Below are positions 23,398 through 34,582 of a stretch of DNA of 64,000 nt, one piece after another. Position numbers and translations under genes: made by a program. The stretch is from Mesostigma viride (taxonomy: Eukaryota; Streptophyta; Mesostigmatophyceae; Mesostigmatales; Mesostigmataceae). Under the pieces are notes generated by a model. That model saw only the letters and a list, made by a program, of their open reading frames with translations, made no database searches and was not told where the DNA came from. Each line of letters opens with the position of its first letter. The stretch's first letter is position 1. The DNA is taken from positions 3,452,251 to 3,516,250 of the forward strand of contig RPFO01000080.1 in assembly GCA_009746045.1 (NCBI GenBank). Direction: 5' to 3'.

Positions 23398-23552
23398 CAA
23401 TGCACAAGGCTACACATTTCCATCTCCATTCATATTCATAATCCTGCACGACTCGAAAACGCGGACAAGATAACGGCAGGCTCGAGCTACCATGGTCCGG
23501 ATTCTCCCGATTTCTGGCCTGCGCTGGTTGTCTCCTTGATATTGGCAACTCT
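23398..23552 (+). repeat. Dispersed repeat R1, plus-oriented copy
   Basis: Runs from caatgcacaaggctacacat to ggttgtctccttgatat, matching the inverse complement of 5366-5520. Confidence 0.8.
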
Positions 23553-24111
23553 CTCCGGTAAGAGATTTTCCGCAGTTTGGCTGTTTCGAAACGTTCATTA
23601 CGTGAGATGCCTTCGGATCAGGAGACTCACACAGCCGCGAAATCATGCCAAAGGTCATATGTTCGATCCCTTGCTGGTAGCTTCTGAGCTTTCTTATTTT
23701 CTGTGTTCCGCGGAATCTCAGATTTGGGCCGCTAGCGTTTTCACGCTTGTTGCTTTCTGATCCGACGACAACGTTGTGCCTTGCTCGTGTGACATCTGGC
23801 GCATGGTGTGATTCATGTGTATGGTGCTGCCTTGCCACATGGGGCTGCTTTGCCATAAGAGTGAGTGTTGGGTTCTACACATTTGCTGCATGGACCGTTA
23901 GGTGCTGGTGAGCTCTTCCTTGTAGAACGCTTACATCTATGTCAAGGATCTGATTTCTTTTCCTCTTGCGTATATTGTGTCGGTTTGCTTTATTTCTTGC
24001 AGGGACCACGAGAGTAAAATGCAAGCGGTTCCACTTTCAAGTCAGCATGTGACGCCCTGTCGACCGGCCCGCTTTGTTAGCTAGCTACCATATAGTATTT
24101 GATGATAGGCA

Positions 24112-24255
24112 TTGAATGCGGAAGATGTCATAACGCCATAACAGACTGTGTTGAACAGGCATTGAATGCCGAAGATGTCATAACGCCATAACAGACTGTG
24201 TTGAAAAGGCATATTTGAATGCCGAAGATGTACATAACGCCATAACAGTGTTGAA
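24112..24255. repeat. Short tandem repeat near the right end of the CACTA element
   Basis: Three copies of a ~57-bp unit containing gaatgccgaagatgtcataa and acagactgtgttgaa. Confidence 0.85.
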
Positions 24256-24418
24256 TAGTTGAATCAATGGGTTCTTGCAGCTGTAAACATTAAAATTATT
24301 CAAACATTTAATGAAAAAATCATTATTGTTCGTGCTGTTTTGAACAGCGGTTGTTACTGGCACTGCATGCATGTGTCTGCTGCCAGCATATTGCATTATG
24401 GGTGTGTTTTTCAGCGCT

Positions 24419-24748
24419 GTGTTTTCTCACTTTTCTCACTTTTCTCACGTCCTGTTTTTCTCACTTTTCTCACTTTTCTCACGTCCTGATTTTCTCACTT
24501 TTCTCACGTTTCACACCTCCCGTTTTTCTCACTTATCTCACGTCCTGTTTTTTGAGATTTTTCTCACGTTTTTCCCCTTTTTTCACCTTTTTGGGGCAAT
24601 CTCACCCGGGTGAGAAACGTGTTTTCTCACCCATTCTCACCCCATTCTCACCCTTTTTTCTCACCTTTCTCACCCATTCTCACCCATTTCTCACCCTTTT
24701 TCTCACCTTTCTCACCCTTTTTCTCACCATTTCTCACCCATTCTCAAA
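24419..24748. repeat. Right subterminal repeat array of the CACTA element
   Basis: Runs of ctcacttttctcac followed by ctcaccc and ctcaccttt motifs, the inverse of the left array. Confidence 0.8.
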
Positions 24749-24765
24749 GCCGAGTTCCTAGTGTA

Positions 24766-25865
24766 GCAACTGACCCAAGGCTGTGCACAGTATGATCCTC
24801 GCACAAACCTCTTTGCAAACCTTTGCTGTGAGCACGGCCCGAGCGCTTTGGCGGAGAAGTGGGAATCGAGGACGGAGAAGCCACTGAAGATGGAGTTTGA
24901 CACGATTGAGGACATTGAGGACGTGTTGGCACTGCTGGAGGGCGGGAAACTGCACCTCGCAGTGGAAGCACTGGTTTTTTGCCTATGTCCCTACCGGCAA
25001 GATCGCTACACAGCTGTGCCCTTTCTCATCATGGGGTCTTGTAAGGAAAGCTAGCTCGGCTAAACTGCAGCAAGCAATCTTCGGCACCATTGAAAAGGTG
25101 TTGCATGATCTGCACGCTGAGGGAAAGTTGGGGCTATTCCTGGACATTGGCACCGATGGACAAACCCAGCGTCGCCAAGCGTTGAATGCTCTCTGTGGAA
25201 AGGCCCAGATCCAAGCAGCTGCACCCTTTTACACACCCTTGCTCAGAATGCCGCTGCTAGACACGGTTTGCTCAGTAGTTCAGGGTGTCACGTTTTGTGC
25301 GGACTTGAAGCATCTTTTGAAGCGCTTCCGCACGCGCGTCATCAGCCGCTTGAAGGGGGTTCAGGTGCGAGACGTGACACGAGTTCACTCGGGAGGACCT
25401 TTACAACTTGCTGGAGAAGGCCGGTGTGAGCACTTTGGAAGCCCTCTTTGAGCCCGTGGACAAGCAAAACGTGCCATCTGCCGTCAAGCTGCTGGAAGCA
25501 GTTGCCAGTCTCCGCTTGGGTGCACAGGACCTTGCGGTGACAGCACAGGACGTGCTCACAGCAGCCAGGTTGCTAGGGTCATTGTTTGAGGGCTTGATTG
25601 CGCCGAGGCCTCAGGCAGCTGAATCTGCGCCGAGAGGTCTCAGGCAGCTGAATCTGGATCTTGGCAGGCAATTGGAGCTCGCCAGCCGGTCAGCGCACCT
25701 CCTATTTGTCCTGTACAGGCTGGTGTCGACCAAGCTTGTGCCCTCTGTCCTTTACCATGACACCATGGTGCACATCACCACATTATTCTCAAATGTCATG
25801 AAGATCCAGGCCTATTTCCCCGGGCAGCGATACTACATCTTCCAGTGCTCAAGGGACGGACCGTG
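24766..25865 (+). pseudogene. Gene F, central transposase-like core
   Basis: The protein continues as ATDPRLC and, after a one-base shift, YDPRTNLFANLCCEHG. IEDVLALLEGGKLHLAVEAL and LIMGSCKE follow, then GLFLDIGTDGQTQRRQALNA, FCADLKHLLKRFRTRVISR, REDLYNLLEKAGVSTLEALF, DKQNVPSAVKLLEAV and HLLFVLYRLVSTKLVPSVLY. The TDG motif and the D..HLLKRFR motif sit in the order seen in P element/THAP9 transposases. Frame changes near 24790, 24985 and 25385 break the frame. A GTGGTAAGC donor lies at about 25865. Confidence 0.7.
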
Positions 25866-26075
25866 GTAAGCCTCTCTGCTCTTGCCTTGATAATACTTTG
25901 ATTTGACTCCACTATGTTATGTTGGTTTCTTGCCACCGTTGACATTAATGCCATTTGCAAATGATGTTCTTGAGCAGTTGCTTGCGCTAATTAACAAAGC
26001 TTTTGCACTCTGCATTATGTTTGCTGTTGTGGATTGCATGTTTGTGTATCGCATGCCGTCACTGAAATGGCACAG

Positions 26076-26320
26076 AGGAGTTGGTATTTGGAGATGCGCG
26101 CACTCAGTCGCACAACAACACCTTCATGGCGCTTGAGGCGCACGACCGCTTCGCCACGGCCGCGCAAATTCGCGGAATCTATGAAAAGCACCCGGAGTGG
26201 CAAACCCCGTCGCGGCTGTTAGTTCGCAGCTACGATCACATCAACACCAAGAGCATCACTGGCGACATGACTGTGACCCCGGCCTTGGACGTCGCCGGCT
26301 GCTTTGAGCGCGGTGCTCAC
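26076..26320 (+). pseudogene. Gene F, exon after the 25.87-26.07 kb intron, up to the hAT insertion
   Basis: After a GCACAG acceptor the frame reads LVFGDARTQSHNNTFMALEA, QIRGIYEKHPEW, YDHINTKSITGDMTVTPALD and CFERGA. The related family shows a YPxW, DHI.....GD and CW.RG pattern here. The hAT-like element interrupts the Ala codon context; joining across it gives CFERGAQEAAFTLVQSGWW. The exact splice phase is uncertain because of another small frame change. Confidence 0.65.
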
Positions 26321-27766
26321 TGCAGTGTACAGCCATACGCAATACGCAGCCATACGGGGCCCTTGTGTATGGTGTATAATACGCCATACGGGGTATAATA
26401 CGCAAACCATACGGGCCGGGACTCTTGAAAATGCTGTTTTTTGCATGGTTCAGGGGGTTCTTCAACATTCTGACCAATCAGGCATGTTTTTTTTGTGTTC
26501 TTGCAACACCACTTGCCTTTATTTAACACATCATCACATAATATTGCCGTTGCCGTCGCTGCATGCCTACAAATACAAGCATTGTACATCTGTTGTTATT
26601 AATAATGTCTGTAAATAGCACAAAATAACAAAGTTGTATGCACAATCAGTGCACACCTGAAAAGGATAATAACACAAGTAGATATGCATGCACATTGACA
26701 CTTGCAGTGGTATAGAGATCGCTGCCACCATTACTGTATGTTGAAGTTAAAAAACCATGCCATCACTGCATGGAATGGCTATACTAGGACTGAAATACTG
26801 CACATGGTCAGTCGGCCAACTTGCCAAAAGTAATAAGACATTGTGCCAGAAACAGACATCTTGCCTACTCGTGGTAGGCCACCATGCAATATTGATCTAC
26901 ATGAAGCAAGAATCCATACGGGCTGCCACCAACAATGTGGCTAGCGTGCAGGATAGCATGCATGCCAGCAACCCGACCCAGCTTCCCTAAACCATTAACA
27001 CATATGGTACGGTGGCTGGCTAGCAGCAGCCTGCATGGCTAAATAAGGCATTTATGTGCATCGCGAGTCACACCAAATACCCCGCAGCCTGCGACGTAAT
27101 GCCTCCGGCGGCCTCTTGCACTCGCTCACTCTTGCCTCCTTCGCATACGTAGCGCCCATGATATGGCGGGTGCTAGCCTTGCTCGGGTGGTAGAACCCGA
27201 GAATTTTGCATCCAAAAGTGTGCACGTCACTGAGCTAGTAGTTACCTGTCGGCTGCCCTTTCTTGTTGAGAGTCTGTTCTTTCACGATGTGTGTCCAGGC
27301 AGTCTCGAATACGGCCTGCATCTCGTCGGCCCCATTATCATCGTGTTCCATAGACCCACACCATCACCGTCGCTAGCCATGGTGCCTGGATGTCAATTGT
27401 GCTACGATTAAATGTTAGGTGCCAGATGCGCGCCCTTGTTGGCAGACAACATAACTTCGTCACCTAATTTCCTCGTCCTTCGTCTCCTAAACCCTAGTCC
27501 GACACGCAACAATATGCAGCAATGCACGTACAGTCGTACATGCACGGCCAGCTTGGCACCTGCATCTAGTTCCGGCTCCACGTGCCGTCCAAAATGATGC
27601 CAGAAGCTACTTCGAACGAGGTTCATACGCAAAAAATACGCAAAAAATACGCAATACGCAAAAAATACGCAGTGCGTATTTTTTTTCCCATTTCCATACG
27701 GAAATCTTGCGTATGGCGTATAATACGCGCCATACGGCGTATTATACGCCGTATGGCTGTTCACTG
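26321..27766. mobile_element. hAT-like non-autonomous transposon D inside gene F
   Basis: The ends are cagtgtacagccatacg (from 26323) and the inverse of cagtgaacagccatacg (to 27766), one mismatch in 17. Flanks gtgctcac (26313-26320) and gtgctcag (27767-27774) form an 8-bp duplication with one mismatch. A CAGTG start and 8-bp duplication are typical of hAT. Subterminal atacgc/gcgtat motifs are dense at both ends. No frame inside resembles a transposase, so the element is non-autonomous. Deleting it with one flank copy restores the host frame. Confidence 0.88.
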
Positions 27767-28455
27767 GTGCTCAGGAGGCAGCCTTTACATTGGTGCAGAG
27801 TGGTTGGTGGGCTGCTGATGCGGCGGGCTTGGATTTCACCGCTCTTCGATCACAACCAAGGGGTGTCTCTCAGATGCCCGTTTAGGTCAGGTGACCTTGT
27901 CGGTGTCACTGCCCGTGTGGGGGATGAAGTCGAGGAAGCCGAGGAAGCTGAGCCGGAAGCCGAGGAAGCCGAGGCAGCTGAGGCAGCCCTTGACTCAACG
28001 GATCTTGCATCGTGCAGCCTGCCAGACACTGTGGACATGCAAAACCCAGCTGCAATTGAGGCAGTCATGTTGGACGATGCGACAATCACGCTGGAGGACG
28101 CGCTTCGGCAGCAAGCAGCGAAGGAGGCGCGCGCTCAGAGCGCTTATCGTGATGGCGATGAGGACACCGTGGCCGCTGTCCCTGTACTGCCGACTTTTAC
28201 CAGCAGGCTTGAGTATCTCGGCAAGACTATCCGCAAAACAACGGCTTTGAGAATCCTAACCACAAGTTTGCCTGGCCGGTCGTCAAGCGATCGCCTGCGG
28301 AGAGTCCAGACGATGGAGAAAGCCACCACGCGCGGGGTGGTTGGCCGGTCATACCGGTCGCGTGCTGTTATCATTTGCCGAGACGCTGTGGCCACCCTGG
28401 TTCGCTGCCAAGGACACATATCGCACTAGCTGTCATCGAGGCCAGGACGCTGAAG
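27767..28455 (+). pseudogene. Gene F, acidic linker and SSSDRLRRVQ block
   Basis: The frame resumes as AQEAAFTLVQSGWWAADAAG, shifts near 27885, then reads VGDEVEEAEEAEPEAEEAEA (acidic linker), LEYLGKTIRKTTALRIL and PGRSSSDRLRRVQ. The last block matches the (T/S)STDRLKRV motif of the family. The exon ends at GAAG|GTAAAA (28456). Confidence 0.6.
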
Positions 28456-28644
28456 GTAAAACATTATATGCTGGCAAATGTGGTGAAGGATGTGAACATT
28501 TATTTTGTTGACTTAGAAAGTGTTTTACACGGCATCGCGGCATTTTCAGGGTAGTGTGGCTTGTTGGTAGATGAAATTGCTTGTTCACTTATATTCACTA
28601 TTTACTTTGTATTGCCGCTATGGGTGTCTTTGTTGTACATGCAG

Positions 28645-29240
28645 GTGCCCACAGCTAACGGTGCTCTATTCACCGTACCTGATCTCATCGAGGAGCAGCT
28701 GGGATACCCTGACACCAGCGTGGCTGGTCCCATGCTGTACTTGTCACCTGAGCGGGCCATTGCTGGTGCTAGCGATGGGGAGGGTGCAGGTCATGAAGGG
28801 GAGGTGATGCATGTTTGGCGGGATGAAGGGCGCAGCGACAACTGCATTTCCGCTGCAGGGCCATTCGTGCGGCCGTGCCCTTTCCAATTGCAGCCTTGCG
28901 GCATCGATGGACAGCTGCTTCCAGTACTTCTGGAGTCTGCGCTTCGTGATATCATGGATGAGCTTCTTGCCAAACACGATGCAATGGCACACCCGGCCTG
29001 GAGAGCTTCCTGACGTTCGCAGAACCTCGGCCTTCCCTTACCGAGGTTTGCAAGGAGAGGATGGTGGTGAGACGTGGCCATTCAGTTTAAGCACTCCTGT
29101 CACAGAGTCGAATGAGGTGGTAGGAGACCTGGGTGGGCAGAGCGATGGTGGCCGTAAACAATGCAATGTCTGCAAGGCAAGGGTGCTACCTGCAGATATG
29201 AGGGGCCATGTAGGGGCCCACATCTTGTCAGGCCGGCTGT
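28645..29240 (+). pseudogene. Gene F, exon with the HVGAHIL zinc finger
   Basis: After an ACATGCAG acceptor the frame runs VPTANGALFTVPDLIEEQLG and onward to LLESALRDIMDELLAKHDA. It then shifts near 28990 to LPDVRRTSAFPYRG and CNVCKARVLPADMRGHVGAH-IL, a C2H2-type finger (C-x2-C, H-x3-H). The frame stops at the G element; joining across it gives SGRLCPDSHN in frame. Confidence 0.65.
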
Positions 29241-32200
29241 CACATCACCTAAAATCGGTCCGTCCGGTTACACGAGATCCTGGGAATTTTGGCGCGAACG
29301 CGTCGCGTTGAGGACGACGGGACCAGAAAAATTCCACCTCGCATGGCTGTCGACCCTATGTCCGCCGGAATATCAGTCAAAAGTCCATTATGCATGTTAA
29401 GTCGCTGCGATGGATGCAAACGACGCGTAAACTCTCCTGCTTTGCGATGATGCATGGTAGATATTATTCGCGTATGTTCATGCGTCAAAATAATTCGCAA
29501 ACTGAGACGCTGATTTTTTGTGTCGGCCAGATCTGGAATTGGCAGCGAAAATGCATGTTTATTAATTGTGGGGGAAACTTTTTTGTTGGAAGCTCACAAT
29601 TCCCAAAAGGTGGAATCCGAATGGGCTTCAAGTCTACTTTCACGAGCGCTAATCAGTTTTTCGAGAAACGAATCACATTTTCCAGGCTGTCGCATTACCT
29701 GCCGGCAGGTCAGATTTTGCTGTTTTCAGTGACGTTTACGACCGTCCTTGCTTGATGCGTTTCTTCCTTTTTTTCGGCTCACGGCATGGCGGGGCTTGTT
29801 CCAACATGCCTGCGGAGGTGTAAGCTGTGTAGCCATGATTTAAAAGTCACATATTGCTCTCGCGCCACCATCTGTTACTGCTCGACACTGCAAGAAACAC
29901 TGGTTGCCTGCTCGCAACGCAAGCACAAGCACGACAACGGTGCCCTAATCCACATCCAGGCGTGTATTTCCGAGAAAAACTTCAGGCTTTTGTCGCGGCA
30001 TACCTTCGGTGTTCCAAGCCGTTCACCGCTCCCCGAAATAGTCTTATGACTCGCTTTTATAGCATTGTGGGTTCGCGTCCGCCATCTCCGCCGGGTGCTG
30101 ACACGAGATGTTCGCGCTGAACCTGGACTGCAAGGTCGCCCGCTACCGGCTAGCTGTACGTATTTAGCAAGCTCTGGATGATATTGTCATGGTTTTGGTG
30201 CAGGAAGGTGCTGTGGGGGGGTCTATCTCACCTCTTTACCTAGCTTTCCTCCTCCTAGCTTGACAGCTAAGTTTGCATCAGGAAGTCATGCTTGTTGACA
30301 AAGCTCGATGGATATAAACCTTGGGATGTGCTGTGAAGGTGTTAGCATGCTTGCTTGAAGAATTGAATGCGTATTTGTGCAAGCCATGGACATTTTTTAT
30401 TAAGGGCAGTAGGTAGCAGCCACGTTCTTATTCAATTGTGTCAGGACGTCTATGTTGCCTTTACTGCACTCTGTCCTAGAGGAGTTTGATGCCACTGTAG
30501 ATGACTATGACCAGTGGGGTGGTGAGGATGGGCCGGTGTGCTGGGGTGAGCCTGAAGGGCACCTTGGATCACGTGACCCTTAGGCAATCATGCGAGGCTG
30601 TGCAGTTTATGGCTTGTGATGTATGGATGCAGCGGGTGAGGCAGGTTGTCGTTGCCGTGGCCTGTGTTAGTGAACTCTATCATCTTTTAACTTACCCAAA
30701 GCCCCCCTAGACCTAAACTGCCTCGCCTTCTTTGAGGGGTTGCCTTCTTTGAGGAGTGCCATGTCTTGAAAGGTTTGTTGGGGCCCTGGCATTTCAGAGT
30801 AGGTTGAGGTGGAGAGGGGTGGCACACTGCTAGGTGATGGCAGGGCCATCCATGTGATGCACCTTACGTTGGGATGGGGACCATGCATTTGTTCTTGTTG
30901 CTAGCATGGGCAGGGTGAGCGGCTGGGAGTAAGGTGTAAGTGCTACTTGCGCCACTGTCCGAAAGGGGAGCTCCATGCGGTGGGCAAACAGCGTTGCAAG
31001 CGTACACTTAACACAAATGTGGTCTGATGCACTCAGCTGACCTGCCATTTCTCTTGATGCACCAAACCACACTAAAGGCTTGATATAGCCGGTAGGAAAT
31101 GCATGTGCATGCAGTGTCAAAAGCAGAGAGGGACACTGTTAGCACATGAGTGTGATTGTAAACGATGAGTGTGAGCCTCCCCGTGCCATCCCATGCATTT
31201 TACACCTATTTTTGGCAAGCCCCCATCATGCCGCAGTTATGCACCGCCTATGCAAGGGGGATGAATAGACAGTTCTAGGTGTGTTGAGGGATGAGATAAG
31301 GGTAAACATGAGGAGCCATGCAGGCAAAAACGGAAGGGCGATGTCAACAGTGTGTTTGCCCAGATTTTGATGTCAGGAGGGGCTGAAAGATCAGTGGCCA
31401 CGATAAACCTAGGTGGATTACATGAGAGATGACACGACCATGAGAGGGTGGTAGATGAGTTCAACTGAGAAGAGCTAGCATTACATGCACAGATTCTTAA
31501 TGACCTATGGACTGTCCAAGGGTTGGAGTTCAGTGCACGTTCCAAAGACTATGATGAGCATGACGATGATGGCAAGGGGGCGGGGGGGCGCAATTAGGAC
31601 AGGCACTGATGCAGAATTATGTTGTACAGCAGCTAGGTGCTGAGCTCAATTGAATAGCAGCCCAAGCCACTGCTGTCCTTGATTGCGCTTTGTATTTCCA
31701 TGTAGCAGAGAGGCACCTGGCAGATATATATTTGGATTAGCTGCTATAAGACACGCACAGCAGGGGTGCCCAGCAGAGTGGGCCAAGTACTGCAAAGGAG
31801 ATTGTGTGTGCTGCCGAGCGGGGCCCGTTTAGAAAAGAGACTGGTCAGCCGACAGGCACGACTGGTCAGCCAAGCTCCCCTTCTTGAGGCTTGTAGGCAC
31901 TATGGTGCTTGTTCCGAATGCCAGCATCTACTGTGATTGATGGTGATTTTATCCCTTGATGATCGCTTTTTTAGTCTGTGTTGGCTAATGTATCCAGCCC
32001 CAGTGGCATGTATATGAATCCCATGACAGCCATGACGATAATTGAGTGAAGAATGCAAAGTTTTCCAAGACAATGGCGCAGAATATGGAGTATTTTTGCA
32101 AAAATCGCTCTATTTCTGCTTGCATCCGTCACTTTTAGTGGGCCGGCAGTGGTCCTAATATGTCCAACTTGTGTTCTAGTGTAAATTCAAGTATTGTGCT

Positions 32201-32637
32201 ATTAATGTGACGAATTCTGGCATGATTGGGCCGCATATGTGCTGGCAGGGGCTTCATAAGTTTGAAAATAATGCACTAAAACGGTGTTTTGGCTCATGTA
32301 TGCCAGAATTATAGCACATAGTTTGGTCCTACATTGCATACTTAAGGGCGGTTTTTGTCTTTGGATATAAATTAATAAGCATGACCATTTCCAGCTGAAT
32401 TGGACAACATTTACTACTTGTGTGTGGCTGCTATGCCTCCTTATGCCTGGAAAACATCGTTTTTTGCACTTTTCCACGTCACGGTTTGATGCTAAAAATA
32501 GGTCAGTTGGCCCCCCAATTTATGTGATGTGAACAGGGTCCTAGGGGGACCTTAAGTCCAGAAAGGCACCCCGATCTGACTATATGTGTGGGAGATATGA
32601 CCCCATGTAACAAAAAAGGCCGTTTTTAGGTGATGTG
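29241..32637. mobile_element. 3.4-kb transposon G with CACATCACC ends inside gene F
   Basis: The left end CACATCACCTAAAATCGG and right end CCGTTTTTAGGTGATGTG are inverse complements with one mismatch. GT lies outside both ends (29239-29240 and 32638-32639), so a 2-bp duplication is likely. Removal joins the coding frame of gene F exactly between HVGAHILSGRL and CPDSHN. No frame longer than about 120 codons looks like a transposase, so this is probably non-autonomous. I could not assign a superfamily. Confidence 0.75.
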
Positions 32638-33124
32638 GTGCCCAGATTCCCACAACCTTGCCGCCCCCCATAACCTCTCCTTGTGCGGCTTTTGCGGCCA
32701 ATCCAGCTCGGAGACCACCTGCAAGGTCACATTGACTAGCAAGAGGGGTGGCGCACAAGCAACGGTGGCATGTAGTTCATTTACCAAGTTCAACTATGCC
32801 TCTGCCGCAAAGTATTCGAAGTCTTCACCATGCACGAACGTGCCTAGGGTATGTGGTGTGTGCCCTGGCGGCAACACTATTGTGTGGTCATATGACTACC
32901 TCAACCACCTTCAACTGAAGCATGCCGACAGGTCCTTCACTTTGGATGAGATAGAGAAGAATGCCATTACTGTTTTGGAATGCCGCGAGGTCCTGAACAA
33001 GTACATGTACTTGGGCATTAGTTTCGAGAAGGTCTTTCTTCCCAAGCTGAAAGTGCAAGTTGGGCTGCTCAGAGACACTAGCGAGGTGGCCCTGTTCTGG
33101 AAAAAAGTCTTAGGTGATTCGTGA
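32638..33124 (+). pseudogene. Gene F, C-terminal zinc-finger exon
   Basis: The frame reads LCGFCGQ, then ETTCKVTL, KYSKSSPCTNVPRVCGVCPG, NTIVWSYDYLNHLQLKHAD and FTLDEIEKNAITVLECREVL, ending at a stop at 33122. The PCTNVP..C..C and following H-x4-H form a further zinc module that I know from the C-terminus of the fungal/algal family. This piece is intact and lies in the expected position after the HVGAHIL finger. Confidence 0.7.
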
Positions 33125-34582
33125 GAAGTCTGTCTTATTTCTGGCCTGCGCTGGTTGTCTCCTTGATAGCAGTCGGGCCCTGCTGCCGTTTGCATAGCTG
33201 ATCTGCATGCCTACATGCATAGATAGGAGAGCATACTTGGCCATTGCCACGTTTCCGCGTGTCGATCCCTGATCCACTTGCCCTTGTGAATCTTCAGCAA
33301 TATGTCAGTATGTGGCCTCTCATGTGACGTCCTTAATGATGACGGGAGTAAGCCGTAATGCCGCTTAGTACTGATGTGATTATTTGCAGTGAGACAAATA
33401 TTTAAGTGAGTTGTTATATTCATTCATTCATTCACTCGCCTCCCTTGGGAGAGCCACAATCAACTGTTGAGCAGGTACCATTCATCCTTGTTCGGTTGTT
33501 GTTTTGAATAGTTATGTTGCATGTGAGATGGCTTGCCAACCGGTCCATCCCTTTCACTGACGCGCAGGCCGATATTCAAACTTGATTGTTATGTGAGGCC
33601 ATAAACACAAATGCATGCGTTGCCGGGTGTCTTCTACTATGACTATCGGGAGACAACTATCTTAGTTCATAGTCAAATAGTTGTCTCCTTGATATAGTTG
33701 TCTCACTTAATATCTTCACATTCCAACGGGACCGCGTAGAAGTGTAATTATCATTTATGGACAGCTGTCTTAAAGAGACAACTATTCCTGGACGCATGGC
33801 GTGCCAGCGTGGAAGGACTGAGGTGGTTGTATTCATGAGAGGAAAGATGGGAACTGAAGACCGCGTGGAAGCTAGCCGCGTGGCTATCTATATGAAGACC
33901 TAGCGGCATGCACTACAATACGGTTCGTAGGAGACGCGAAATGAGTGAGAATGTTACCCGAGCGGTAACGAGGATTCGCACCGTCGATTTTAACATATGT
34001 TTCTTTTTTTGCGCCATTTGGCGAGCATCGACTGGAGCCTGAACCTTGCGGGGGGAATCGTGCGGGGGAATCTTGCGGGGGAATCTTGCGGGGAAAAATT
34101 CCGAACGTGAATTTAGCGAAGTCCTACTACATTTTGCTTGGGTACACGGTACTACAGTTTCGTCACTGAAAATTTTCTCTAGTTGCGTTGGTGTTTCGTA
34201 CGTTCCGCTGAAATTTTCGTGTTCAGTGACCAGATCACAATTTGATCCGGGCGCAAAATGATTGGCTGTACGGTACGAACCTAAAACGAAATTTTAGTAT
34301 CTAAGTTCCGCAGCGCTTGCTGAATTTGCCCCGGAAGCCCGGGGGCACTTTCCCCGCTGAAAAAGGTGTCCGCGGAAGCGTATTGTAGTGATGGAGGGAC
34401 TGATTGAGACAGATGGTAACATGATAAAAATGTTTATAGAATAGAAAAAAGCTTGTCTCCTCATGGTTTCCTTGATAGAATAAACCAAACTTATGAAGAG
34501 GAAAAATGCTTAGTGGTACCGAGTACTATATGGGGATCATATGATGATGACCATTCAACTTTATTGACATTGAACAATAACT
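33125..34582. other. Repeat-rich stretch without a gene
   Basis: Contains two R1 tails (33131-33166 and 33678-33696, both ending ttgtctccttgata) and several agttgtctc/gagacaact inverted motifs. No coding region is supported. Confidence 0.5.
33131..33166 (+). repeat. Short R1 copy (3' end only)
   Basis: atttctggcctgcgctgg and ttgtctccttgata, directly downstream of the stop codon of gene F. Only the last ~35 bases of the family are present. Confidence 0.85.

Larger units (their letters stand above)
18821..24763. mobile_element. CACTA (CMC)-type DNA transposon E inside gene F
   Basis: The element starts CACTAGGAACTC and ends GAGTTCCTAGTG, with TA on both sides (18819-18820 and 24764-24765). 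The ends carry long subterminal arrays: gtgagaaaa-type motifs at 18850-19165 and the inverse ctcactttt/ctcaccc motifs at 24419-24748. This is the classical layout of En/Spm-like elements. Plant CACTA elements usually make 3-bp duplications; 2 bp is known from the Mirage branch. Removing the element restores the reading frame of gene F. Its own gene survives only as a C-terminal piece (21101-22430). Confidence 0.85.
15207..33124 (+). pseudogene. Large multi-exon transposase-like gene F, broken by nested insertions
   Basis: Coding pieces at 15207-16238, 18389-18820, 24766-25865, 26076-26320, 27767-28455, 28645-29240 and 32638-33124 read in order as one protein. It has an N-terminal Cys/His motif, a CDRC motif, a helical VALRRG block, an SCDEV/GTDG/DLKHLLKRFR core and a series of C-terminal zinc fingers. 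I recognise the same order from a large, unnamed, multicopy protein family of fungi and algae. The core resembles P element/THAP9 transposases (DE-M/V, SDG, D..HLLK..RN), which is inference. About five frame changes and four insertions make this copy inactive. It is unclear whether the ancestor was a mobile element or a host gene. Confidence 0.7.
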
